Shown one piece after another: positions 1-5,426 of a DNA stretch of 5,426 nucleotides. Where the stretch lies: assembly GCA_943323935.2 (NCBI GenBank), contig CALPJR020000081.1, positions 1 to 5,426 of the forward strand, written 5' to 3'. The notes under the pieces are model-generated. The model was not told the DNA's origin. It searched no databases and saw nothing but the letters and a program-made list of their open reading frames with translations. Each line of letters begins with the position of its first letter. Positions within the stretch are counted from its first letter, which is position 1. The translations under genes and the position numbers were made by a program. This DNA is from Bifidobacterium breve. GTDB taxonomy: Bacteria > Bacteroidota > Bacteroidia > Chitinophagales > Chitinophagaceae.

Positions 1-1256
1 AGGACTTAATTGCTCAAATTAAATCAATCGAGGCTGAAATTAAAGAAGTTAAAAACAACCTCGAAAATTTAGTGGATTATGCGGTAAGTTATTATGAAAA
101 CTTACAAAAAAAATACGGTAAAGGCAAAGAACGTAAAACAGAATTAAAAGAGTTTGACACCATACAAGTGAAGCAGGTTGCAATTGCCAATACAAAGCTT
201 TATATCAATAGGGCTGAAGGTTTTATAGGAACAAGTTTAAAGAAAGACGAATTCCTATGTGACTGTACAGATTATGACGATATCATTGCCTTTACCAAAG
301 GTGGCACCATGAAAGTGGTAAAAGTTTCTGATAAAATATTTATTGGAAAAGATATTCTTCATGCTGCTGTATTCCAAAAAAATGACGAACGTACTACTTA
401 CAATATGATTTATGTGGATGGCGCAAGTGGTATTAGTTATGCTAAACGTTTTAACGTGACTGGAATCACTAGGGATAAAGAATATGTATTAGCAAAAAAT
501 TTAGAAAAGTCTAAAGTGCATTATTTATCTATTAATGCAAATGGTGAAGCAGAATCGGTGAAAATAGTTTTGAGTCCAAACTGTAGTGCAAGAATTAAGG
601 AATTTGACTTTTTCTTTGAAACTTTAGAAGTGAAAGGAAGAACTAGTGTAGGTAATCAGGTTACAAAATATCCTGTGAAATTGGTTAAGTTAAAAGAAGC
701 AGGTAAAAGTACTTTAGTTGGAAGAAAATTATGGTTTGACGATAAGTTTGGAAGATTGAATACTGAAGAGAAGGGATTATACTTAGGCACTTTCGAAGAC
801 GAGAAATTAATCGTCATCTACAAAGATGGTAATTACGAAGTAACCGATACGGAATTGACTCAAAGGTTTGATCCTGAGAAAGTCATTTTTATGGAGAAAT
901 TCAACCCATTGAAAGTCATTACGGCTGTCTATTTAGATAAAGAAAAATTACAATTCAATATCAAGCGTTTCAAAATAGAAACATCTACCCTAAAAACGCC
1001 ATTTTCTTTCATTAAAGAAGGCAATGGCAATTATGTAGCTGCTGTGACAACACATGTTGAACCTATCTTGGTGGTAGAATCTGGTAAGGGGACACAATTG
1101 AGAAAAGCAAAGTTCAAAGTGAGTAAAATGGTAGATGTAATGGGATCTAAAGCGGTTGGTACCAAACTAGTTGATTTTAGTAAATCCATTGAAATGCAAT
1201 GGGAAAATAAAGTGGTCATCAAAGATCCTAATGACGAACAGCCAGAATTGTTCTAA
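1..1256 (+). CDS. parC: DNA topoisomerase IV subunit A, C-terminal part (5' truncated by window edge)
   Basis: The reading frame is open from base 3 and ends at TAA 1254-1256, giving 417 visible residues. The GTG at 72 is an internal valine, because the frame continues upstream with typical family sequence. Residues 1-40 form a charged, heptad-like helix, followed by KYGKGKERKTEL, which matches the conserved end of the GyrA/ParC breakage-reunion domain (usual form YGDERRTEI). The rest is a beta-pinwheel DNA-wrapping domain with recurring blade motifs such as FTKGGTMKVVKV, and near the end DVMGSKAVGTKL. No canonical GyrA box (QRRGGKG) is present, which favours ParC over GyrA. With ParE the enzyme would decatenate daughter chromosomes in the cytoplasm. 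The catalytic tyrosine lies upstream, outside the window. A short acidic tail ends the protein. The family is near certain; the ParC rather than GyrA assignment rests on the missing box. Confidence 0.9.
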   Translation, partial: DLIAQIKSIEAEIKEVKNNLENLVDYAVSYYENLQKKYGKGKERKTELKEFDTIQVKQVAIANTKLYINRAEGFIGTSLKKDEFLCDCTDYDDIIAFTKGGTMKVVKVSDKIFIGKDILHAAVFQKNDERTTYNMIYVDGASGISYAKRFNVTGITRDKEYVLAKNLEKSKVHYLSINANGEAESVKIVLSPNCSARIKEFDFFFETLEVKGRTSVGNQVTKYPVKLVKLKEAGKSTLVGRKLWFDDKFGRLNTEEKGLYLGTFEDEKLIVIYKDGNYEVTDTELTQRFDPEKVIFMEKFNPLKVITAVYLDKEKLQFNIKRFKIETSTLKTPFSFIKEGNGNYVAAVTTHVEPILVVESGKGTQLRKAKFKVSKMVDVMGSKAVGTKLVDFSKSIEMQWENKVVIKDPNDEQPELF

Positions 1257-1275
1257 TTTTACATAAAACAAGTAT

Positions 1276-2151
1276 ATGTCAACCATCAATGTAGGTCAAT
1301 TCAATTTAATGCGCGTAGACCGAAAAGTGGATTTTGGTTTTTATATGGACGATGGTGCTGAAGGAATTTTGTTGCCAAAACGTTTTGTACCCTCAGGTTT
1401 ACAAGTGGATGACACCATTAGTGTATTTGTTTATCACGACTCAGATAATAGATTAATTGCCACCACACAAGAACCATTTGCTGTTGTTGGAGACATTGCA
1501 GCATTGAAAGTGGTTGACATTACAGGTCAGGGTGCATTTTTGGATTGGGGATTAATGAAGGACTTATTTGTTCCAGTATCGCAACAATTATCGAGTATGC
1601 GTTTGGGCGGCAAATATTTAGTTAAACTTTATTTAGACAAGCAAACCGGTAGGGTTGCAGCTACAGAAAAAATTGACAACCAAATTAGCAATGACATTCT
1701 TACTGTAAAAGAAGGAGAAAAAGTAAAATTACAAGTATATCGTGAATCGGATATTGGTTATGTGGTGATTGTGAATCAAGTGCATCAAGGATTGGTTTAT
1801 AAAAATGAGGTTTTTACACATTTGCATATTGGTCAAATGATTGATGAAGGTTTTGTAAAAAAGATTAGAGAAGATAATAAGCTGGATATTGGTATAGGAA
1901 AACAAGGTGTTGAGAAACTAGATGATGATCAACTTAAATTGATTCAGTTATTGAAATTGCATAAAGGTTTTTTACCCTACCATGACAAATCCTCACCCGA
2001 AGACATTTATGCTTTTTTCGGCATCAGTAAAAAAGCATTTAAAATGAATGTAGGGATCTTGTATAAAGCTAAAAAAATTACTATAGAAGATGGGGGCATT
2101 CGCTTAATGCCAGAAGCACCTGCAACAACAGAAACAAAAGAAGTATCATAA
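1276..2151 (+). CDS. cvfB: CvfB/YitL-family S1 RNA-binding protein with C-terminal winged helix
   Basis: This 291-residue protein has the usual length and architecture of the CvfB (conserved virulence factor B, B. subtilis YitL) family. Three S1/OB-like units can be read: about residues 1-66 (starting VGQFNLMRVDRKVDFGFYM), 68-132 (containing VVDITGQGAFLDWGL, with the conserved LFVP) and 144-208 (VKEGEKVKLQVYRESDIGYV). A winged-helix-like tail spans about 230-278 (SPEDIYAFFGISKKAFKMNVG, then a short basic and beta segment). Family knowledge suggests binding of RNA, and in staphylococci an effect on virulence gene expression; the exact target here is unknown. The protein should be cytoplasmic. 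The ATG at 1276 is 19 bp after the parC stop, has no Shine-Dalgarno motif, and starts exactly where the first S1 unit should. The spacing suggests co-transcription with parC and the downstream thiolase. Confidence 0.88.
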   Translation: MSTINVGQFNLMRVDRKVDFGFYMDDGAEGILLPKRFVPSGLQVDDTISVFVYHDSDNRLIATTQEPFAVVGDIAALKVVDITGQGAFLDWGLMKDLFVPVSQQLSSMRLGGKYLVKLYLDKQTGRVAATEKIDNQISNDILTVKEGEKVKLQVYRESDIGYVVIVNQVHQGLVYKNEVFTHLHIGQMIDEGFVKKIREDNKLDIGIGKQGVEKLDDDQLKLIQLLKLHKGFLPYHDKSSPEDIYAFFGISKKAFKMNVGILYKAKKITIEDGGIRLMPEAPATTETKEVS

Positions 2152-2169
2152 CAAACTAATTTTATTTGT

Positions 2170-3351
2170 ATGTCTAGAGAAGTATTTATTGTAGCCGCTG
2201 TTAGAACACCCATTGGATCCTTTGGTGGATCATTAAAAAGTTTAACTGCAACACAATTAGGTGCAGTCGCTATTAAAGGGGCATTGGAAAAAATCCAATT
2301 GGATCTTAATTTAGTGGACGAAGTGTATATGGGTTCTGTCATTCAAGCTGGACTTGGCCAAGCACCTGCTAGACAAGCAGCTAAATTAGCTGGCTTGCCT
2401 GATAAAGTGATTTGTACAACCATTAATAAAGTATGTGCTAGTGGCATGAAATCTATCGCATTAGCTGCTCAAAATATCCTTTTAGGTGATGCAGATATCG
2501 TTGTTGCTGGTGGTATGGAAAGCATGAGTAATGTACCATTCTACAATATGCATCAACGTTGGGGTAATAAATATGGTGATACTACTTTGCTAGATGGATT
2601 GGCTAAAGATGGTTTAGTAGATGTGTATGATCAAGTAGCGATGGGCAATTTTGCTGATTTATGTGCTACTGAAAATCAAATTTCTAGAGAAGAACAAGAT
2701 GCATTTGCAATTGGTAGTTATACAAAATCTCAGGCTTCTATTGAGAAAGGATTGTTTGTGAATGAAATTATTCCAGTAGTGATACCTCAAAGAAAAGGTG
2801 ATCCAATCACCATTGATAAAGATGAAGAACCATTCAATGTGAAGTTTGATAAAATTGCAGGTTTAAATCCAGCATTTAGTAAAGGCGGTTCAGTAACAGC
2901 TGCTAATGCAAGTACCATGAATGATGGTGCAGCAGCACTGATTTTAATGAGTGGCGAAAAGATGAAAGCATTGGGTTTAAAACCATTGGCTAAAATAACG
3001 AGCTATGCAGATGCAGCACATGATCCAAAATGGTTTACAACAGCACCATCTTTAGCTTTACCTAAGGCCCTACATAAAGCAAATTTAACATCCAATGATA
3101 TTAGTTTTTTTGAATTCAACGAAGCTTTTTCTGTTGTTGGACTAGTGAATACCAAATTATTAAATCTGGATCCAACAAAAGTAAATATAAGAGGAGGCGC
3201 AGTTTCACTAGGTCATCCACTTGGATGTAGTGGGGCAAGAATCATTGTGACATTAACACATATTCTACAAGACCATCAAGCAAAATATGGTGCAGCAGCA
3301 ATTTGTAACGGGGGCGGTGGCGCTAGTGCTATGATTATAGAAAGGATTTAA
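2170..3351 (+). CDS. Acetyl-CoA C-acetyltransferase (AtoB/PhaA/ThlA-type thiolase)
   Basis: This complete 393-residue thiolase II-type enzyme carries all active-site motifs at positions closely matching the Zoogloea enzyme. The nucleophilic cysteine is C89 in NKVCASGMKS, followed by GGMESMSNVP. The NEAF motif has N317, the GHPLGCSGAR motif has H349, and CNGGGGASA has the second catalytic cysteine C379. It reversibly condenses two acetyl-CoA to acetoacetyl-CoA in the cytoplasm, or works in the thiolytic direction on short 3-ketoacyl-CoA. No 3-hydroxyacyl-CoA dehydrogenase, CoA transferase, HMG-CoA synthase or PHB gene lies alongside, so the physiological pathway (ketogenesis or mevalonate supply, versus beta-oxidation) cannot be fixed. 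A broader 3-ketoacyl-CoA thiolase specificity is possible. The ATG is 18 bp after the cvfB stop and directly precedes the standard REVFIVAAVRTPIG N-terminus. The 3' end overlaps the convergent ytxJ gene by 17 bp. Confidence 0.95.
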   Translation: MSREVFIVAAVRTPIGSFGGSLKSLTATQLGAVAIKGALEKIQLDLNLVDEVYMGSVIQAGLGQAPARQAAKLAGLPDKVICTTINKVCASGMKSIALAAQNILLGDADIVVAGGMESMSNVPFYNMHQRWGNKYGDTTLLDGLAKDGLVDVYDQVAMGNFADLCATENQISREEQDAFAIGSYTKSQASIEKGLFVNEIIPVVIPQRKGDPITIDKDEEPFNVKFDKIAGLNPAFSKGGSVTAANASTMNDGAAALILMSGEKMKALGLKPLAKITSYADAAHDPKWFTTAPSLALPKALHKANLTSNDISFFEFNEAFSVVGLVNTKLLNLDPTKVNIRGGAVSLGHPLGCSGARIIVTLTHILQDHQAKYGAAAICNGGGGASAMIIERI

Positions 3352-3661
3352 GTTCGTCCATCATAATACCATAGTGGCTTTCATCATAAATGCATTCACC
3401 ATCTTTTATTAAAAGTAATTGTGGAGATTCATGGTGTACTTGAAAAAAACTGGCTATTTCATTAGAAATTGCTCTAAAGTTTAAGAGGTCTAGATAGTGG
3501 AAATCAACATTTATAGGGGTTTCAGCGCGTTCAAATCGATCCAAAGCCATCCTGCTAATACTACATGTGGTACTGTGTTTAAAGATCACCTGCGGGGTGT
3601 GAAAAGACGCTGCTTTAATTTGTTCTAATTGTTCTACCGCGTTGATTGCTTGCCAATTCAT
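3335..3661 (-). CDS. ytxJ: YtxJ/BrxC-type bacillithiol-system redox protein (monothiol bacilliredoxin-like)
   Basis: This 108-residue protein matches the YtxJ (DUF2847) family in length and pattern. It has an N-terminal helix, a VIFKHSTTCSIS strand and active site with C33, then VDFHYLDLL, a helix, and HHESPQLLLIKDGE, in which P80 is the expected cis-proline of a thioredoxin fold. It ends in the typical SHYGI segment. The Bacillus protein has TCPIS at the active site; here it is TCSIS, a variant I recall as common in Bacteroidota. The family is implicated in removing bacillithiol from S-bacillithiolated cytoplasmic proteins. A second cysteine, C90, sits in the strand after the cis-proline, where V or a similar residue is more usual. 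The ATG at 3661-3659 is the natural start, with no Shine-Dalgarno motif. The gene is convergent with the thiolase (17 bp overlap) and divergent from the exonuclease gene. No bacillithiol biosynthesis gene is in view. Confidence 0.88.
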   Translation of the reverse strand: MNWQAINAVEQLEQIKAASFHTPQVIFKHSTTCSISRMALDRFERAETPINVDFHYLDLLNFRAISNEIASFFQVHHESPQLLLIKDGECIYDESHYGIMMDELKSFL

Positions 3662-3767
3662 TTAAGCTGATTTAAGGCATAAAATTACACCATTCTTTTG
3701 AAGTATTTTAACCTGAATCTGTTATTTTCAGTAGCATATTGATTAACTTCGGTTTATAAATATCCCT
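3662..3767. promoter_or_regulatory. Divergent intergenic region, presumed promoters for ytxJ (-) and the exonuclease gene (+)
   Basis: These 106 bp separate two divergently oriented genes, so both must normally be transcribed from here; this is inferred from layout. Matches to the Bacteroidota -7 consensus TAnnTTTG are only partial. On the minus strand TAATTTTA lies at 3687-3680, about 18 bp before the ytxJ ATG. On the plus strand TAACTTCG lies at 3744-3751, 16 bp before the exonuclease ATG. Neither has a clear TTG-type -33 partner at the expected spacing. A short inverted repeat, CTGAA (3713-3717) with TTCAG (3727-3731), sits mid-spacer. It could be an operator half-site pair but is short enough to be chance. 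Confidence 0.4.
3742..3757 (+). other. Small cUUCGg tetraloop hairpin candidate just upstream of the exonuclease start
   Basis: The plus strand reads ATTAACTTCGGTTTAT. C3747-G3752 closes a TTCG loop; A3746-T3753 and A3745-T3754 pair, T3744/T3755 mismatch, and T3743-A3756 and A3742-T3757 pair again. cUUCGg loops are unusually stable in RNA, but the stem is short and AT-rich. It ends 10 bp before the ATG and overlaps the weak -7-like sequence, so it would matter only if transcription begins upstream of it. This may be chance. Confidence 0.2.
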
Positions 3768-4535
3768 ATGCGTTTACAACTTTCCCAGCCAATCTGTTTC
3801 ATTGATTTAGAAACCACCGGAGTCAATGTCAGCACTGATAAAATTGTTGAAATTGCCATTGTAAAAATTATGCCAGATGGTTCAAAATCAGTGAAACGTA
3901 AGTTGATTCATCCAGAAATGCCTATTCCGGCAGTAACTACTGCGGTACATGGTATTACAGATGAAATGGTAAAAGATGCGCCAACCTTTAAACAAGTAGC
4001 CAACGAGATTAAGCAATTTTTAGAAGGGGCTGATTTAGCAGGATACAATAGCAATCGTTTTGACATCCCCATGTTGAACGAAGAATTTTTAAGAGCAGGC
4101 ATTTCTGTTGATATTGAAGCCAGAAAGCTATTAGATGTGCAGAAAGTATTTCATATGATGGAGCAGCGCACCCTAACTGCAGCCTATAAGTTTTATTGCG
4201 ATAAAAGTTTGGAAGATGCACATACTGCCGAGGCAGATGCAACGGCAACCTGGGAGGTATTAGAGGCGCAATTAGAACGTTATCCTGTAATAGGTAATAC
4301 AGTGGAGTCGATTGTGAAATTTACTGGAGAAGACCAAATTGTCGATTTTGCCCGAAGATTTATCATGGATAATGGCGTTGAAATTTTCAATTTTGGCAAA
4401 CACAAGGGGAAACCCGTTACCCAGGTACTAAAAGAGGAACCTCAATACTATGATTGGATGATGAAAGGGGACTTTGCTTTGCACACCAAACAGAAGCTAA
4501 CAGAGATTTTAAATAGAACTATCTTAAATAAATAA
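3768..4535 (+). CDS. DnaQ-like DEDDh 3'-5' exonuclease with ExoX-like C-terminal domain
   Basis: This 255-residue protein is complete. The N-terminal RNase T/DnaQ exonuclease fold (about residues 8-170) shows all acidic metal ligands: D13 and E15 in FIDLETTG, D99 in GYNSNRFDIPML, and the DEDDh pair H152 and D157 in HTAEAD. The HGIT segment at 61-64 is also typical. After a linker, FNFGKHKGKPV (207-217) and YYDWMMKGDF (227-236) match the ExoX-like C-terminal module also seen in exodeoxyribonuclease X relatives. It is predicted to degrade single-stranded 3' ends of DNA or RNA in the cytoplasm, in repair or nucleic acid processing. The length and extra domain argue against it being the dedicated Pol III epsilon proofreading subunit, although automated annotation may call it that. 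The ATG at 3768 lies 12 codons before catalytic D13, as expected. The leader has no Shine-Dalgarno motif. Confidence 0.9.
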   Translation: MRLQLSQPICFIDLETTGVNVSTDKIVEIAIVKIMPDGSKSVKRKLIHPEMPIPAVTTAVHGITDEMVKDAPTFKQVANEIKQFLEGADLAGYNSNRFDIPMLNEEFLRAGISVDIEARKLLDVQKVFHMMEQRTLTAAYKFYCDKSLEDAHTAEADATATWEVLEAQLERYPVIGNTVESIVKFTGEDQIVDFARRFIMDNGVEIFNFGKHKGKPVTQVLKEEPQYYDWMMKGDFALHTKQKLTEILNRTILNK

Positions 4536-4589
4536 TTTATATTTAACCTTCAATAAAGCTATTTTATTACTATATCCCCCCAATAAAAA
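4536..4589. other. Short intergenic spacer with weak AT hairpin and C6 tract
   Basis: These 54 bp separate the exonuclease stop from the glycosyltransferase GTG. AATAAA (4552-4557) can pair with TTTATT (4563-4568) over a 5-base loop, but an all-AT 6 bp stem with no following T-run is a poor intrinsic terminator. A run of six C at 4576-4581 precedes AATAAAAA and the start codon. TATATTTA at 4539-4546 resembles TAnnTTTG imperfectly, without a visible -33 element. A separate promoter for the glycosyltransferase is possible, but read-through from the exonuclease gene is equally compatible with what can be seen. Confidence 0.3.
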
Positions 4590-5336
4590 GTGAAGAAAAT
4601 TGTCATCATACCAACTTTTAATGAAAAGGAGAATATTGCAGCAATCATACATGCTGTTATTGTTCTTGGCAATCAATACCATGTTTTAGTGGTGGATGAT
4701 GGTTCACCAGACGGCACAGCCAACATTGTTAAAGATTTGATGCAAGCGCATCCTGATAAAATTTTTATCCAAGAAAGAAAAGGGAAGCTAGGTTTAGGTA
4801 CAGCATACATACACGGCTTTAAATGGGCTTTAGACAATCAGTATGACTATATATTTGAAATGGACGCCGATTTCTCACACAATCCATTAGATTTAGATAG
4901 ATTATTAGCAGCATGTGAAAATGGTGCTGATGTTGCTATTGGTAGCAGATATGTAAAAGGCGGAGCAACAGAAAATTGGCCAATAGATAGATTGATCTAT
5001 TCAAAAGGAGGTTCACTCTATACAAGAATTATTACTGGCATGCCGGTGAAGGATCCAACTGCCGGCTTCATTTGTTATAAGCGTAAAGTGCTTGCATCCA
5101 TGCAATTGGATCATATTCAATTCATAGGATACGCATTTCAAATTGAAATGAAATTTGCGTCATGGCGTTTAGGTTTTAAATTAAAGGAAGTACCTATCAC
5201 ATTTATTGATAGAAAAATTGGTGTAAGCAAGATGTCAAAAGGTATCATCAAAGAAGCTGTACTCGGCGTGCTAAGTATGCAATGGCAATCTTTTACAGGT
5301 CGTTTTATCAAACAAATTAAGCGTGAGCAGTCTTAA
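4590..5336 (+). CDS. Polyprenol-phosphate mannose synthase-like family 2 glycosyltransferase (Dpm1 type)
   Basis: This 248-residue GT-A fold enzyme has the length of the single-domain, soluble Dpm1 class. Motifs in order: IVIIPTFNEKENI (4-16), the nucleotide-sugar-binding VVDDGSPDGTA (34-44), KLGLGTAY (66-73), the metal-binding DAD at 92-94 in FEMDADFSHNP, GSRYVKGG (118-125), and VKDPTAGF in the acceptor-side region. There are no C-terminal membrane helices, so it should be a cytoplasmic protein working at the inner membrane face. By family it transfers mannose (or a related hexose) from GDP-mannose to undecaprenyl or another polyprenyl phosphate, giving a donor for periplasmic glycosylation. 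Sugar specificity cannot be read from sequence. The start must be GTG 4590: an in-frame TAA at 4584 blocks extension and the conserved strand begins at residue 4. The 3' end overlaps the next gene by 14 bp, implying translational coupling. Confidence 0.92.
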   Translation: MKKIVIIPTFNEKENIAAIIHAVIVLGNQYHVLVVDDGSPDGTANIVKDLMQAHPDKIFIQERKGKLGLGTAYIHGFKWALDNQYDYIFEMDADFSHNPLDLDRLLAACENGADVAIGSRYVKGGATENWPIDRLIYSKGGSLYTRIITGMPVKDPTAGFICYKRKVLASMQLDHIQFIGYAFQIEMKFASWRLGFKLKEVPITFIDRKIGVSKMSKGIIKEAVLGVLSMQWQSFTGRFIKQIKREQS

Positions 5337-5426
5337 GCGATCATTCATACAATTACATGTATTTGTTTTCTTGGCTGGATTAACGGCACCGATTGGCAAT
5401 TTGATTCAATTGAATGGACTATACAT
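5323..5426 (+). CDS. Probable EamA/DMT-family transporter, N-terminal fragment (cut by window edge)
   Basis: A frame opens at GTG 5323, inside the last codons of the glycosyltransferase, and stays open for 34 full codons to the window end. The product begins MSSLKRSFIQLHVFVFLAGL, then TAPIGNLIQLNGLY. A short basic head (K5, R6) is followed by a hydrophobic first membrane segment at about residues 8-30. The pattern LHxxVFLAGxTxxxGxLIxLN is what I recognise from the start of Bacteroidota EamA/drug-metabolite transporter proteins, which usually have about ten membrane helices and about 300 residues. The substrate is unknown. No ATG exists in this frame before the conserved segment; the frame runs back to a TAA at 5272 without a better start, so GTG 5323 is preferred. 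The family call rests on one helix only. Confidence 0.65.
   Translation, partial: MSSLKRSFIQLHVFVFLAGLTAPIGNLIQLNGLY

Noticed and set aside
1031..1222. Minus-strand open frame of 63 codons opposite parC
   Set aside because: It lies wholly antisense to well-conserved topoisomerase coding sequence, and its product resembles no family I know.
72..1256. A separate gene starting at GTG 72
   Set aside because: The frame is open to the window edge, and the upstream residues continue the helical end of the topoisomerase core, so this GTG is an internal valine codon.
2007..2342. Minus-strand open frame of 111 codons spanning the cvfB/thiolase junction
   Set aside because: It is antisense to the winged-helix end of CvfB and the conserved thiolase N-terminus. 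The product has no recognisable domain and is a shadow frame.
3908..4248. Two overlapping minus-strand open frames (64 and 79 codons) opposite the exonuclease
   Set aside because: Both lie inside the exonuclease domain with its catalytic motifs intact on the plus strand, and neither product is recognisable.
4552..4568. AATAAA/TTTATT hairpin as an intrinsic terminator
   Set aside because: The stem is six A-T pairs only with no GC content and no T-tract directly after it, so it is too weak to call.
1..5426. Mobile element, CRISPR array, toxin-antitoxin or defence system, tRNA or other RNA gene
   Set aside because: I read both strands and found no terminal inverted repeats, regularly spaced repeats, transposase or nuclease-effector motifs, or cloverleaf-like sequence; nearly all bases belong to recognised housekeeping genes.

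Overview
This is an AT-rich window of ordinary chromosomal housekeeping genes, most likely from a Bacteroidota bacterium, perhaps a Chitinophagaceae-like lineage. Three things support this. None of the gene starts has a purine-rich Shine-Dalgarno motif; they sit behind A/T-rich leaders instead. A YtxJ-type bacillithiol-linked thioredoxin-fold protein is present. The topoisomerase IV A tail, the exonuclease and the transporter fragment have sequence styles familiar from that phylum. The phylum call is fairly firm; anything finer is inference.

Layout, left to right. Bases 1-1256 hold the C-terminal 417 residues of a type II topoisomerase A subunit, best read as ParC, cut by the window edge. It is followed at 19 bp by a CvfB/YitL-family S1-domain RNA-binding protein (1276-2151) and at 18 bp by a complete acetyl-CoA acetyltransferase (2170-3351). 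The three share a strand with tiny gaps and are probably co-transcribed. The thiolase runs tail-to-tail into a small minus-strand ytxJ gene (3335-3661), and the two 3' ends overlap by 17 bp.

A 106 bp divergent spacer (3662-3767) separates ytxJ from a DEDDh 3'-5' exonuclease with an ExoX-like C-terminal module (3768-4535). After a 54 bp gap comes a GTG-started family 2 glycosyltransferase of the polyprenol-phosphate mannose synthase type (4590-5336). Overlapping its end by 14 bp is the GTG start of a probable EamA/DMT-family membrane transporter, truncated by the right edge (5323-5426).

The genes do not form one pathway. They cover chromosome topology, RNA-linked regulation, acetyl-CoA metabolism, thiol redox homeostasis, DNA processing, lipid-linked sugar donor synthesis and transport. 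I see no mobile element, CRISPR array, tRNA, rRNA, convincing terminator or defence locus, and nothing that looks like an undescribed system. The findings are modest: gene overlaps, an extra cysteine, a small leader hairpin, and start-codon and leader patterns.
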